Shown here: piece by piece, positions 36,848-48,629 of the stretch
Numbering within the stretch: position 1 is the first letter of the stretch
Layout of the letters: each line of letters starts with the position of its first letter
Source: Strigamia acuminata
Lineage: Eukaryota > Arthropoda > Chilopoda > Geophilomorpha > Linotaeniidae
Reading direction: 5' to 3'
Assembly: GCA_949358305.1 (NCBI GenBank)
Contig: OX442318.1
Coordinates: 9,162,501 to 9,226,500 of the forward strand
Length of the DNA: 64,000 nucleotides
Position numbers and translations under genes: made by a program
Notes under the pieces: generated by a model
Told to the model about the DNA's origin: nothing
What the model saw: only the letters and a program-made list of their open reading frames with translations
Databases searched by the model: none

Positions 36848-37032
36848 TAAAGGCTAGTTTACAATGCTGGGAAATTTAATTATTGCGCTAATTGTTTCTG
36901 TTCACAATGCACCGAAGCGAATTCAGAATTGAAAATTTTCAATTCACTTTATCTTAACAATTTACGCACAAAATATTACCCCCAACCCTATAATTGTGAA
37001 CAACAATTCGCAACATTGTAAACTAGCCTTTA
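36848..37032. mobile_element. Small MITE with perfect 19-bp ends
   Basis: TAAAGGCTAGTTTACAATG at 36848-36866 and its exact complement at 37014-37032 close a 185-bp element. TAA/TTA-like flanks are compatible with a TA target. Confidence 0.88.
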
Positions 37033-37990
37033 AGCCTAATACTAGACCTGTGGCCCATCACCGGGCCCTGTATCCGCTCTCAAAAGCCCTGATCATATAT
37101 CGTGATGTCATTTAGATACCTTCCATCACAGTATTGTTGAAATGAACATCAGATGAAGTCACAATCCACACAGATCAGATGAATCGATGTTATCAGAAAA
37201 AAAAAAAAACCGAATGAAAATTTACGATCACATGACCTCAATTTTGGAAAATGGATTTTAAGAATCGTTTTCTTTGTGAATTTAGCACCAACGTTACTTG
37301 TCTACAACAAGGCTGTTGCTGTCGGCATTGGACAACAAAGTGCTATTTTATTGAGCGTTATTATCCGACATTTACGATCAAACTTTTTCCAATCTTGGCA
37401 TGCACCGATTTTCAACCCGCTTACTTTTGCCAACTTTTCAAAGTTGCCGTGTTAATTAATTTATGCTAATTGAGGCGAGTTTGCATTGGAAATGAGGGTC
37501 TCGGAACTTATTATCGCCGCTCGTCTCTTCACCATTAAACTAGAGAAAATAGGAGGGAAGTCGCCTACTTAATGAGACATCGGTGTAAACACTTGGCACC
37601 CACCATCTGGGCCAACTGACCTCAATCAATAGAAATGGGATAGGAGCGAGGAAAGAGAGAAAAGGAAGGCAACCTTAACTGTAGACGGACCTTGCAACCG
37701 GCAAAGACAAGCTTAATTAGAAAGAAGAGGAAACTAGAGGCAGATTATGTACCGCTCGAAAACCATTAGTTAGTGTCCAACTTCCTTTGCCATCCGTCAA
37801 AACAAAAGCCGTTAAAGTTGAAAGAATTTCTGTCCATTACCGAAGCACAACTGTAAACGTTAACAGCCAGGGGATGACAAGTCGGATGAAAGCTTCGTTG
37901 TCCAAAGCCTTTTTCGCAAACTTTAAGATAATAGGTTTTTTGACGTCACATTTCACTTGAGTTAGCTCTTATTCAAAACCGCCGCTACAC
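37033..37990. other. Non-coding, nothing recognised
   Basis: No supported gene. A 72-codon frame at 37251-37469 is Cys-rich by chance and shows no domain I recognise. Confidence 0.4.
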
Positions 37991-38473
37991 AGTTTGCGGC
38001 AGATACATTTCCCTTATAAAAACCGCCGTTAAGCTTATAAGTAGAGTGGAAAACTTATAACTCTATCGGAGCTTGCACTATAACTGAAAATAGCGTAGCC
38101 AATCCGGTAGTTTTCCACTATTTACGTCACTGACTAAAAATCAGGATTAGCATTGACCTCTTTCGCCGCCATTTTGAATTCTCCGCTTCATTCACACGCG
38201 GAGCACATGTTACCGTTTATCTAATTGTTTGTGCTTTTAATTCTTTTAAATTCACAATAATAAAGTTGCAACATTGCATTGCAACAGTAAAAACGGGAAA
38301 TCTCTCTATTTAAGAGAATGACTTTACTAGTTTCGGTAATCACGTGACATGTATCAGGTTAACTCTAATTTTATAACTACAACTTAAAACTTCAACCACA
38401 GCCCACTTTTACCTAACACTAAATATAATGTAAAAATGTCATAATTGTAAGGGGAAAGTACCTGCCGCAAACA
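37991..38473. mobile_element. MITE with 'GTTTGCGGCAG' ends
   Basis: AGTTTGCGGCAGATACATTT at the left and the imperfect complement (TACCTGCCGCAAAC) at the right close about 483 bp. The interior contains CGCCGCCATTTTGAATTC, also found inverted at 33600-33620. The same terminal motif recurs near 42886, 43200, 45995 and 50301, so it is an abundant family here. Confidence 0.75.
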
Positions 38474-38546
38474 TACAAACATACCGTACCATTCAACGTT
38501 CCTAACGTTAAATACAATAAAATAGTTATTTTCTCGATAATACAGT

Positions 38547-38679
38547 AGCTGCATTCAAGAACTAAAATATTTTGTGTTTTACTTCAATTTTAAAACAAAA
38601 ATGACATCATTTCCTGTTTAAACCCATGTTAAAACTTAAAATACTCTTAAACTAAAATTCTTATTTTTGAATGCAGCTA
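38547..38679. mobile_element. 133-bp MITE with 'TAGCTGCATTCA' ends
   Basis: TAGCTGCATTCA at 38547 pairs exactly with TGAATGCAGCTA ending 38679, and weaker pairing continues inward. The left two thirds recur at 42112-42190 almost unchanged. Confidence 0.75.
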
Positions 38680-39609
38680 GTATTTTTACTACCTCAGCCG
38701 TGGTTCTTAATCGAATAAATACAGTATTTCATTTTTATGTTAAAATCAAAACCAATTTGTTATTTAATTTAGTCCAGTATATTTCGAGGGTCAAAACTGT
38801 TCCCAAGTTGTTTTTATTTTGTACTTTAGTTATTTTGGGTTATTCAATCGATGAGACACACACCTTAATCAAAATCCCAAATTGTTATTTGATCTAGAAC
38901 AAGGCCCGCTAAGGCAAGCCGATCAATCTAGTGGAGCAATTTCGCCAAAACACCCAAATCCCTGCCTTGCTCCGATTATTGGAGCCAAAGAGGACTTTGA
39001 GTGATGGCTACAGATTACCTAGCTTAAGACTCGGCATGATCACCCCGATGATATTCACCGAACAAACATTACGCCACTTTACTCAAGGGCTAAAACCCTA
39101 AAATTCCATCCACAGACCATCAATGACAAGTAATCCTAAACAACACGAGATAAGTAAAATTATTAACCTTTTGCGGCTGCGGAAGCTTACTTCTCCTAAG
39201 CTAACTGCAAAATAAATAATAATTTGCCCCCAAATTAAATTACTCGCAGATTCACTAATCCCAAGTCGAGTCTTTCAAATTCTGCAATATCATTCTGGAC
39301 AGCCATGGCTGGTTCTGGCCCATTAAGTCCTGCTTTGTTTCATTAAGCTGGACTAAATCAGTTATTTTATAATTGAGTTTCCCATGTTCTCAACATTGTT
39401 TCACCTCTTACTACATCATTCGGGACTAACCAACACAATTTGATCTTCATGGAGAATTTCAAAAACCCGGCTGACAGATTTATTGAGACTGGCTTCCCTG
39501 TAATGATTAAAATACAGGATAATTTACAAAGAACAGACCCCTTGAAATTTTATTAATGGGAACAAATAGGAAGTGACCTTGAATTTGACCTTGAGGATTG
39601 TCTTTGTAG
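38680..39609. other. Non-coding, nothing recognised
   Basis: AT-rich DNA without a supported feature. Confidence 0.4.
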
Positions 39610-40108
39610 TAGCGTATTTCTTCGATTAAGAGTCGCCCCGAATTCGATCCAATGTACAGTCGAAACTCTTTATAACGGATGTACTACATTTTAGCGATTT
39701 CATTTTAGCGACACACCATTTTAGCAATTTCATTTTAGCGACACAAAACGACACTAATACTAACACTAATATTAACCTAACCATATAGTTTAGGTTTAAT
39801 TCCTAAGAAGGGCTAACTAGAGGAGGCTGCGCCCCCCCTTGACCCCCCGCAAACCTAACCTTGCTGGTTTTTTGATGCAAACCACTTTTTTGAGCCGGAT
39901 TGTCGCGGTAAATCGTGTCGCTAAAACGTGATTGCTAAAATGGGACTTTTTTGGTAAAAATCGCTAAAATGAGCGTCGCTAAAATGACTATAACCGTTTA
40001 TAACAAATCGCGATAAACCGAATTATCAATATTAAGAATACCTAAAAATTGCTGGTTTGGTTGGCTGGCTACAATTCGAGGGCGACTCTTAATCGGTAAA
40101 ATACGGTA
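39610..40108. mobile_element. Triple-nested MITE locus
   Basis: Outer: TAGCGTATTTCTTCGATTAA at 39610 pairs with the arm ending ATACGGTA at 40108 ('TACCGTA' family, AAGAGTCGCCC arms). Middle: TACAGTCGAAACTCTTTATA at 39655 with a rearranged remainder at about 39992-40076 (TTTATAACAAATCGCG, GGTTTGGTTGGCTGG), the 'CAGTCGA' family. Inner: 39687-39986, with CATTTTAGCGATTTC repeats at the left pairing with GTCGCTAAAATG repeats at the right. No ORF is credible. Confidence 0.75.
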
Positions 40109-41360
40109 CTACTTCAAACGCCTCACTTATTCAACATCGACTCTTATTTGTGCATGTCGAAATATTGGAAGAATCAATGTCTGCATGAATATCTGAAAAA
40201 GACTACAATTCGAGGTTATTATTCAATAAATTTCAATCTTTACTTTTTTATGGAATTTGAGTGCCCCGGCAGCCAGATTGGGCCTTTATGCTGCAAGAAG
40301 CTTTATCCAATACTGACCAGATATGAAAAAAAATTATTCATTCCACTAGGAATTTGGTATTTAAAACCAGCAGTTAAAACCGCTTTTTTTGTAAAATGTT
40401 GTTTACGTTTATTCCAAATGACTTGTCGAATGCCGCTAGAGAGTAACTGCTCAGATTCAGTTGCATTCCTTTTCATGTTTAAATAATCAGTATTGGAGTT
40501 AGTTCCTTTGGAATCGACCTTCTACTTATTGGAGAATAAGGCATCAAGCTATCATGTACAAGTCGGTAAAATTCTAATTATTTGCAATTTGCATATAAAA
40601 TGCATACGCAATGGGAGCCTTTGCCAACTAGGGTAGACGAAGGTTGAGATTTTAAAATGTTTCAAAAATGTATGCGGACTAAAATCGATATTAAAACAGA
40701 CCTACTGATATGGATGCATTCGCACAACAAAACTCGTATCCTAATTACGCCCAAACACTATCTAAATAGTACCATAACTGACAATAGAAAATGGCGTGCA
40801 GCAAACTTTAATTTCCTGTAAAAGAGAATATTTCTCCACCTTTTCCTGTCATCTCATTAAAAATTCCCTCCGCCTTTCGCAATTGATATCAATAAAACAA
40901 AACTAATTATAAAACGACAACAACAATGCGCCACACTGTATATAAATCCTTAATATTGTTGAAAATAAATACAAAATATATATTTATACAAGGTCTACTC
41001 CGTTTTAAATATAAATACAAATTCCTTACATGAATATAAATACAAAAATTTACTTTCACGTGTAAATTCTGAATATAAAGTGCAAGCATCACCTATTCAT
41101 GCGCCATCACCTCACTGCAATCAGCCGGCGCTGTCTACAGATCACTCTGTGCATTGGCAAATGCCACCTTGTAACACAGACGAGCAATCTTCACCTCACT
41201 CAACCTTGTTATTACAACTAGCACTTGATCCAATCCATCTATACTAAAATTGGATTAACATTACAATAGTTATTTCCAGCACTGCAAAGATGGATTCAAA
41301 TTCAAAGTGACAGGTTTAATAGTAGAATTTAAAGCTGTTTTTATTCAAAACTGAACATAC
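40109..41360. other. Non-coding, nothing recognised
   Basis: AT-rich DNA. A 112-codon frame at 40148-40486 has no recognisable domain. Confidence 0.4.
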
Positions 41361-41798
41361 TACAGGAGATCCTCAACTTAACCGGGCTGAAGTTGGCACA
41401 AAATTACTTTCGCGATAGTCTACGGACAGACCGATACCTCCAAAACACAAAAACACCCAAATATCAAAATCTATACCTTGGAATTGTCTGAAAATTGGCC
41501 AGCATGTAGTCAGGAGTGTCCCTTTGCTTCGTTCAAAAGCACAGACACCTAACTCTTGCAGGTTGGATTTTGCATCAGATCGAAACAACTTGTGAAGAAA
41601 TTGTTCACCTTAATTAAAGAAGACATTTTTAATCTTCTTTTTTTGTTGAAAATTAATAAAGGTTCATATTAAACAACATTAAACAACAATAAGAGCGTGG
41701 GTTTGGCGCTCAGGCTGGTGCCAGACACACAAACTAACATATGCATTGCCACAAATTTGAAGTTCGTTGAATGTTCGTAGGTTGAGGACCATACTGTA
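41361..41798. mobile_element. MITE, 'TACAG...TCCTCAAC' family
   Basis: TACAGGAGATCCTCAACTTA at the left and GTTGAGGACCATACTGTA at the right are imperfect inverted ends of a 438-bp element. Its right half is the reverse complement of 33946-34115. Confidence 0.78.
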
Positions 41799-42651
41799 TT
41801 TCAATTTAATATTTATTTCTCATCTACTTGCAGGGCCGAATTTAAGTATTGCAGGGGATCTAGGCTTCAACAAATATGGGCCCTTGTATGGTTCAAAGAT
41901 ATATTTTGCAATATCTTACTTTTCACTTAATGCATTCCGAAATGTATTTTGCAAAACTAAGTATATTATTTGTAATTAAATAACACAGTCAAGAAATTCA
42001 TTTGCAGCTTCAAATTGGTGCCTGGGCGCTTATTTATTATTTGGACCCGGACCCCCTGGCGTCTATTTGGGTAGATTTTCCAAAAATAACCGATTACTTT
42101 CGACGAATCACTAGCTGCATTCAAAAACTAAAATATTTTGTGTTTTACTTCAATTTTAAACCAAAAATGACATCATTACCAGTTTATTTTCAACCATACA
42201 AGCTAGCAATCAAGAGCGCCCCTGCACACAGATTTGCAAGGCTCAGTTTCTTTAGCAAATGGTATATCCGGCCCTGTCTACTCGAGAGATATTTAGCACA
42301 ATCTTTGTGAACTTTTCAACTTACTCCATAAATTTTCAAGCGCCACCTGCTGGCATTAACAGCACGATGATGACCGGAAGGTTGAAAAGCTTAATAGATA
42401 TAATAACGATGATAATAATTTAATTTAAAACAAATCTGCATGTTTACTGGTCATAAAATACTTTTATTGTTCACACAATTCTCAAGCATCCTGCAACACT
42501 ATTCATCAACTCCCAGACACAAACCAAAACTTTAAAAATTTGATGGATATTTTAAATAATAACCAAACTGCAATCAACTCCCCACATTTTGACAAACAAA
42601 TTAAAACACGCATTGCTGTGGTGATTTTGACATTTCAATGAACAACTCTCG
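41799..42651. other. Non-coding, with two repeat fragments
   Basis: 41925-41985 repeats part of 1545-1612 in the same orientation. 42112-42190 repeats the 38547 MITE but lacks its right end. Nothing else is recognised. Confidence 0.5.
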
Positions 42652-43411
42652 ACAGTCGAGCCTCGTTATAACGAATCGCAAGGAACCCGAGAAACCGGTT
42701 CGTTATAACGAAGGTATGTTATACCAATTTTTTTAACACGGTGTTCTACGGCCAACCAACTAAGCCATTTTTAAGTACCGTATTTTACAGAGTAAGAGCC
42801 GCGGCTCTTATTCAAAACTGCCACTTTCAGCTGCGGCTATTAATCGAGTGCGTCTCTTATTTTAAATAGTGACCGATATCTCAATAGAGAGTTTGCGGGA
42901 TGCATTTTTCACTTATTTTACTCTACGATACACTATTTTAGTGCCATATCATAAGGGAAAAATCTTTAGTGTATCATTTTAGGACCAAAACCATACTTTA
43001 TAGGCATAATAATGGAATTTCATGCAGAAATTTGCACATTTACGCCCCCAAATTGAATTTTTAAGCCCAAAATTACTAACTGTCAGTAGTTGGCTGAAAT
43101 AGTGTAGTCATAATGTGCAGCCCGCAAAAACTTAATTTATAATTTTTCCCTTACATTATTTTTATACCGTATAGTCTTTAACTGTAAGGGAAAAATGCAT
43201 CCCGCAAACTCTCTAATGTTACGTTCATTGAACGTATATAGCCGCAACTATTATTCGAGGGCGGCTCTTATATCAAATCGCCTAACTCAGTCGCGGACTC
43301 TTATTTGAGGGCAGCTACAATTCGAGGGCGACTCTTAATCAGTAAAGTACGGTATTCGTTATAATAAAAAATTCGTTACATCGCGATTCGTTATAAAGAG
43401 ATTCGACTGTA
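42652..43411. mobile_element. Triple-nested MITE locus (MITE in MITE in MITE)
   Basis: Level 1, 'CAGTCGA' family: 42652 (ACAGTCGAGCCTCGTTATAA) to 43411 (GATTCGACTGTA). Level 2, 'TACCGTA' family: 42776 (TACCGTATTTTACAGAGTAA) to 43354 (AGTAAAGTACGGTA). Level 3: 42885-43215, with perfect 25-bp inverted ends beginning AGAGAGTTTGCGGGATGC. Each level's two ends pair with each other. There is no coding capacity. Confidence 0.88.
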
Positions 43412-44164
43412 TTTCTGTTTTCACCACGCTCAACATTCTCCGACAAAATTGTCCCCAATTTCCACCGAACAACTCACAGCCCATTGCCCAATCATGGCTG
43501 CTCTCCAAACTTCTGCAGGCAATGGTCAATTGACCCGGCCACCATCTTTCAAAAAAAAACCTCTAAAATGTGTCTGCTTTTGACCACGATCTTGTTTAAG
43601 ACTCCTGAAAACTCACTACCCAACATTACATTACCTAATGGTCACACCGACATCATTCCAATGAGCACCACGAACTACATATAAAAGGAAGAAGTCCAGA
43701 AACCTGCAGGTAACCCTCAATACACATTAGTGAGATTCTGTTCGACCACGCCATTCACGTACTACTCCAAGCTAAAGATTACCCCCATCCCAATCTATTC
43801 ATAATGGTCTACATGAGCCCCAATCCCACAGAGATTTTGATAACCCAAGAAGCACATTGAAACACAAACTCAATTCAATTCGTATGCTTCACACAAATAC
43901 TATATACCGTTAACTTTAAAATCCTTTTTTCCTAATCTCCAATTCCCCCACAAACCTCCTTCTTGCAGGAAAAAAAGGAGTCTAAGTGAGTGGAAAATTG
44001 GGTTATGCGCGTGCAAAGACATCTGTTCTTCCTCGTTCCACAGTATAGGATGAGTGTTCACTAAACTCTGTTTGGCGGAGAGTCTAAGCACTGTCCAACC
44101 TTGTTACAGCAAACATGCTTAAAGCGAAAACCCGCTTGTACAGGCTTCTTTAAAACCGTCGTGG
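43412..44164. other. Non-coding, nothing recognised
   Basis: No supported gene or repeat pair. Confidence 0.4.
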
Positions 44165-44534
44165 TAGGGTTCACACTATACACACAAGCTGGTAGCTTCC
44201 CTGCAACATGAAAATTACATCAAGCTTAGCGTTAATCAAATCAACAGGCATTTTGTGCCCGAAAATGGCGACAAAATCAATCATTTGAACTACAGCTTGA
44301 CATAGTGACGTTATAAAACATTTTGATTTCATGCGCCATCTAACAAATGATGACGTCAGATGACATCACATTTTCGGGATGTTGTCGGATACTGCTCACA
44401 GGGTCCATTCTAGACACTGACATAAGATTGGCTAAGAATCCTGGAGCATAACAAACATCACTCAATGTTACATGTGTGTGTGAACAATTGGTCCGACATA
44501 AGGTTCACACTTGTGTTCACACTAGACACAACGC
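44165..44534. repeat. 'GTTCACAC' repeat cluster
   Basis: TAGGGTTCACACTATACACA at 44165, GTGTGTGAAC at 44475 and AGGTTCACACTTGTGTTCAC at 44501 form inverted pairs with poorly defined borders. 44507-44534 equals the inverse of window bases 1-28. Confidence 0.5.
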
Positions 44535-47194
44535 AAGGAAAAATTAGTCAAACGCAACACAGTCTGTTCACACTGAAGGGCACGTGTGAACAGAGCTGAA
44601 ACAATTGATGTTGCCTCTGGCCAATCAGATGGTTTCAATAAAACCTGGAATTGCATCTAGTTCTAGAACTAGTTCCAGAATCCGAAAATGGCGGCCTGAT
44701 TGCATGTGGCAAAGTTTCGCCAACCAGACGTGAATCGGCGAGAGTTGGAGTCGATAGTGATTGGTTGGCCGCAAGACCTTTCCTTGTGTTACGTCGTATT
44801 CCAAACTACACTTTATTTTTGAGAATTTACCACTAGCTTTGTCTAAAAATAGCCGCGAATGAGATTAGGCCTAACAAAACAACAATCGGTCTCCCGACCA
44901 ATCCCGATGCGCGTAACAAACCACTTTTGACGTCTCATTGGTTATTACCGGGAATTTTTTACAGGGAATTTTTACAGGGAATTTTTTCATTAAATCACCA
45001 GGAAGTTTATGTTTGCTTGTTTGTAGTACCAAAAGCTGATTGTCAAAAGAACACTCTTCGAAAGGGCCCCTGAATGGCTTCAGAAAATTGTGCTGATTCG
45101 CTGTATCGGAGTTAGATGGATGCCGGATTTTCCATTTGCAGTCGCTCACCTTCTCCGTTTCCACCAGGGAGCAATCCATAAAGCCCAAACTTGACTAGCA
45201 AGACACGGCAAGATAGAAGATAAACCAATGACAACAACAAATATATTTTGCGGTTATCAACATGATTATGCTGGCGAAAGATGACTGCCAAATTGACTGG
45301 TGAAGGAAGTAATTTAGAGCCATAATGGAAGCAGTGAAACAAACTTGTCTTGTGCACAAAGGTGCATTTCTAGTTTGCACACTTTTCAAAGTTGGAAGAG
45401 ATAAAGCGTGGTACGTTTCACCTTTCAAAGCACCTGCCTGCTCGTTAACTTAAACGCCCATCACCATATCGTGGATTTAGGGTAGCTCTAACTTCGCATA
45501 AGCCGTTCTGACGACTCTTAAACTATTATTTTATAACTACGGCTTCGCAAATGGTATTAACAATTCCTTTACTGCTTTTATGTTGTCTTTATGTTGCTTT
45601 TATGTTAGATTTATGTCACAATTACCATACGTGATTGTTGTTGTAAGATTTTTTAAAGCTCTGCAAATGCGTAAGCATCCAAGCAATGTCGTTGGGATAA
45701 AAAATGACTTCTTGAAAGAAATTCTTTCTTAGTTTTTGGCAACGTTTGCAGCCAGGGAAAAATAACATGCCATTCTAGCCTAACCTGTCCCTAGCACATT
45801 ATTACTGCGGCAAGAGACCCTTTGTGTCTGACAAAACTCCCTTTCAAGCAGAAAATGCGAACTACGATACTTTTACCTATCGAAGGGTATTTTTGTTGTT
45901 GTAACCGCTTTCTCGACAAAAAAATTGAGGCATTGGTTTGACGAACAAACAAGTGGTTTTACTCCAAAACAAAATGGTATTTATAAGGGAAAAATACCTG
46001 CCGCAAACTGTGTAATGTACAGTATATAACCTTACCATAACAACATTAAACCGTAGCACGTGCTCAGTACTAGTCAAAACCATATATCCTCATACTCCTG
46101 TGTAAGTGATGGAAAAAAAATATTTGGATTGACCTAAAATTAAATCTAGTTTCAATTAAACCTTAAAATTTTAAACAGTTAAATAGTTACATCTAAAGAA
46201 AGTATAAACAAAATCTTACGCCAATCTGGCTTGAAATAATATAAATAGAAACATATTTCAAAATAACTTTTGATTCATATATCTTCATACCAGCTTGTAC
46301 ATGGTACAACTGTTTTACAACTGTTTCTCTCGATCTAACTTCAAAAATGACGACCGATTAAGCATGTTTTCAGTCGCTGTGGGCGTGCACACAACATTTA
46401 AAAACAACAAAACATGTTTAACTTCTTAAAGCCTACTTCTTTTTTTACACGAGTCAATTTGAACTCTCGAGAAATGTCAAGAATTAGGATGACTAATTTG
46501 TTCGTAATTTTGCAAAGACTAGGTTAAATTGATGCCGTGCAAACAGCCAAGGATGCAAACACTCACACGTGTGCACGAGCAAATTGAAAATTCTCTATTG
46601 CCTCCTCCTACCCGTCAAAATGTATGCCTAGCACTTTGCACGCGGATTTCCTGTCGCTTTGCGTTCAGTCCCGTCTTCGCTAACCTGGAATGTAATTATT
46701 TCAACTAAATTTCATACAATCCCTTTCTAACCGAAATCAGCTTTCAGCATTGGAGCCATTTCAAATAACCATGGGCAGAGTTAATTTCCGCTTATTTGAG
46801 TTTACTTAGTATTAAATCCTTCCGTTAAATAAATTTCATAACAATAGATGGTTATCAATTTAGTTCTAAGCAATGCAATTCTAACGCTAAATGAAAAGGC
46901 AGCCACTGAAATGGAGTGCCAAACACCGACAAATCAATCTCGAAATACTGAAATATATTTAATCCAATTCTTAAAATTAAAATTAACATTAACATTACCA
47001 TCTTTGCCGTAATAAAGGGATTTTTACTGCCACAAACACAAAATGGTTACATACAGTTAAATACAAAATGGCGAGTATAAGTGAATACAACACAGCGCCA
47101 ACTGGTGGCAATAATCAAAAACAATTTAAATTAACATTAATTACCGTATTGACACATTTAAAGACATGCCCACTAAACAGCGAGTTTGACCAGT
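44535..47194. other. Non-coding, with one conserved MITE end
   Basis: 45980-46023 is a 44-bp segment identical to 50286-50329 and contains the TACCTGCCGCAAAC terminal motif. Otherwise AT-rich. Frames at 44871-45428 on the minus strand carry no domain. Confidence 0.45.
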
Positions 47195-47228
47195 CTGGCC
47201 GTTCTAGTGTTAACACTAGAACTGCCAG
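47195..47228. repeat. 34-bp palindrome centred on TTAA (piggyBac-like ends)
   Basis: GTTCTAGTGTTAACACTAGA followed by AC (47201-47222) is a perfect 22-bp palindrome. With CTGGCC on the left and TGCCAG on the right it becomes a 34-bp hairpin with one mismatch. CACTAGAAC ends abutting TTAA resemble piggyBac-type MITE ends; two such ends appear to share one TTAA. Confidence 0.7.
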
Positions 47229-48192
47229 AGCGGTTTTGGCAGTTTAAAACAATGACATGATGACAATACACCACAGCCTCAATGTCTGACGCCATCTTGG
47301 CGTTCTCTCCTGTCTCTGTCACTAGACTCAAGACTGACCCCTTCTTGCCTCTGAACATCCTGAGGAATGTCTGAGGCCATTCACCCAGCTCTATAGTGAC
47401 CCTTAGTTGCCATTTGAACAAACAGGCAACAGTTGGTCACAGCACAATACGAAAATAGTCCTAAAATGCACCTAAAAACCACAAAAGTACATTGTTCTAC
47501 ACTCCTGTATTGTTCTGAAAGAATATACAGTAGAACTGCATTTTCTGACAACAAAAGAACCTTCTCTGACTCCATCTTGAACTTGAGCTTGTGGTATGAC
47601 CTTTCGAGCTACCGTTGCCGTCTGTTTTTCTTGCAATTCCATATTTGCTGGTTTGCTGGATATTCGCCTGGCCAGGCGCTGAGTTTGTCACAATTTCTGG
47701 TCTACCAGATAATAATAATAATAGTAAAAGTGATAATAAAAGAAAGAAAAAAAAAGATTTCTAGAAAATCTCTCTCCATTCAGATCTATTTCAACAAGCT
47801 TCTGTCAGTAACAATCTTTTTTCTGTTCCCCCTTTTCAAAGACCAAACAGAACTACAATAAAAAAAAAAAAAAAAAAAAATGTTATCCAAAGAAAAGAAA
47901 CAGACATTGTGCTGCTCGGTTCCATTTGGACGACCTCGTCATAAATATATCTATACAGTTGAGGTCGCTTTTGTGCAGCAATCGCCCCGCCGAGTTTTGC
48001 ATGCATAGTTGAATTGAATATTTATTCCACTTTGCAAAAATTTCATTCTCTTTCATTACCCTAAAAACAAGTCAGTCAAAAGCCCTAAGAAAGAAAAAAA
48101 AATGCTATCGACTACAACGCTCTCCATGTTTACAATCTCTTTGTTAACTCCGGTTGTGGCAAGACCCGCTTGATTTCCTAATAATCGTTATT
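47229..48192. other. Non-coding DNA with a poly-A tract
   Basis: 47859-47880 is an uninterrupted poly-A directly after ACAAT, compatible with a retroposed tail but without a recognisable body. A 142-codon frame at 47433-47861 ends at this tract and shows no domain. Confidence 0.4.
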
Positions 48193-48629
48193 TACCGTAC
48201 TGCCTCATTTAAACGTCCGGATTTATTCAAACGCCGAGCCCGTTTTAACGCCGGGCAGGCGTACACAAAGTGGTTTATAGACGCCGGCCTCGTACTAACG
48301 CCGGGTAAACGAGGAAATGGCCAATTATGTATCCATAACGTTTCGGAATTTTCGGAAATTGACGCTACTGCAATTGTTGGCACTTCCTTCGCTGTTTCTG
48401 ATCACTTATTAGCTCAATGGAATGTGAAGATAATTGCAAAATATAAAAATAAAAATTTATTTCCATAAAGAAATATTTTTTTGCTACTTTGTTTTCTCGA
48501 TAACTTATTTTTGACTATTTTTCTGGTTAAACGCCTGGCTCGAATAAACGCCTGGTATCAAATTACCGCCTGGCTGTACGCCCAAAAAAAAATTTAAACG
48601 CCCGGGCGTTTAAATGAGGCAGTACGGTA
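48193..48629. mobile_element. MITE, 'TACCGTA' family, unnested copy
   Basis: The ends TACCGTACTGCCTCATTTAA and its complement pair over 27 of 28 bases, followed by GC-rich CGCCCGGGCG-like arms. The 437-bp interior has several CGCC/GGCG short inverted motifs. No ORF is credible. Confidence 0.88.

Noticed and set aside
48154-48468. 104-codon plus-strand frame
   Set aside because: It lies inside the MITE at 48193-48629 and follows its inverted arms; no domain.
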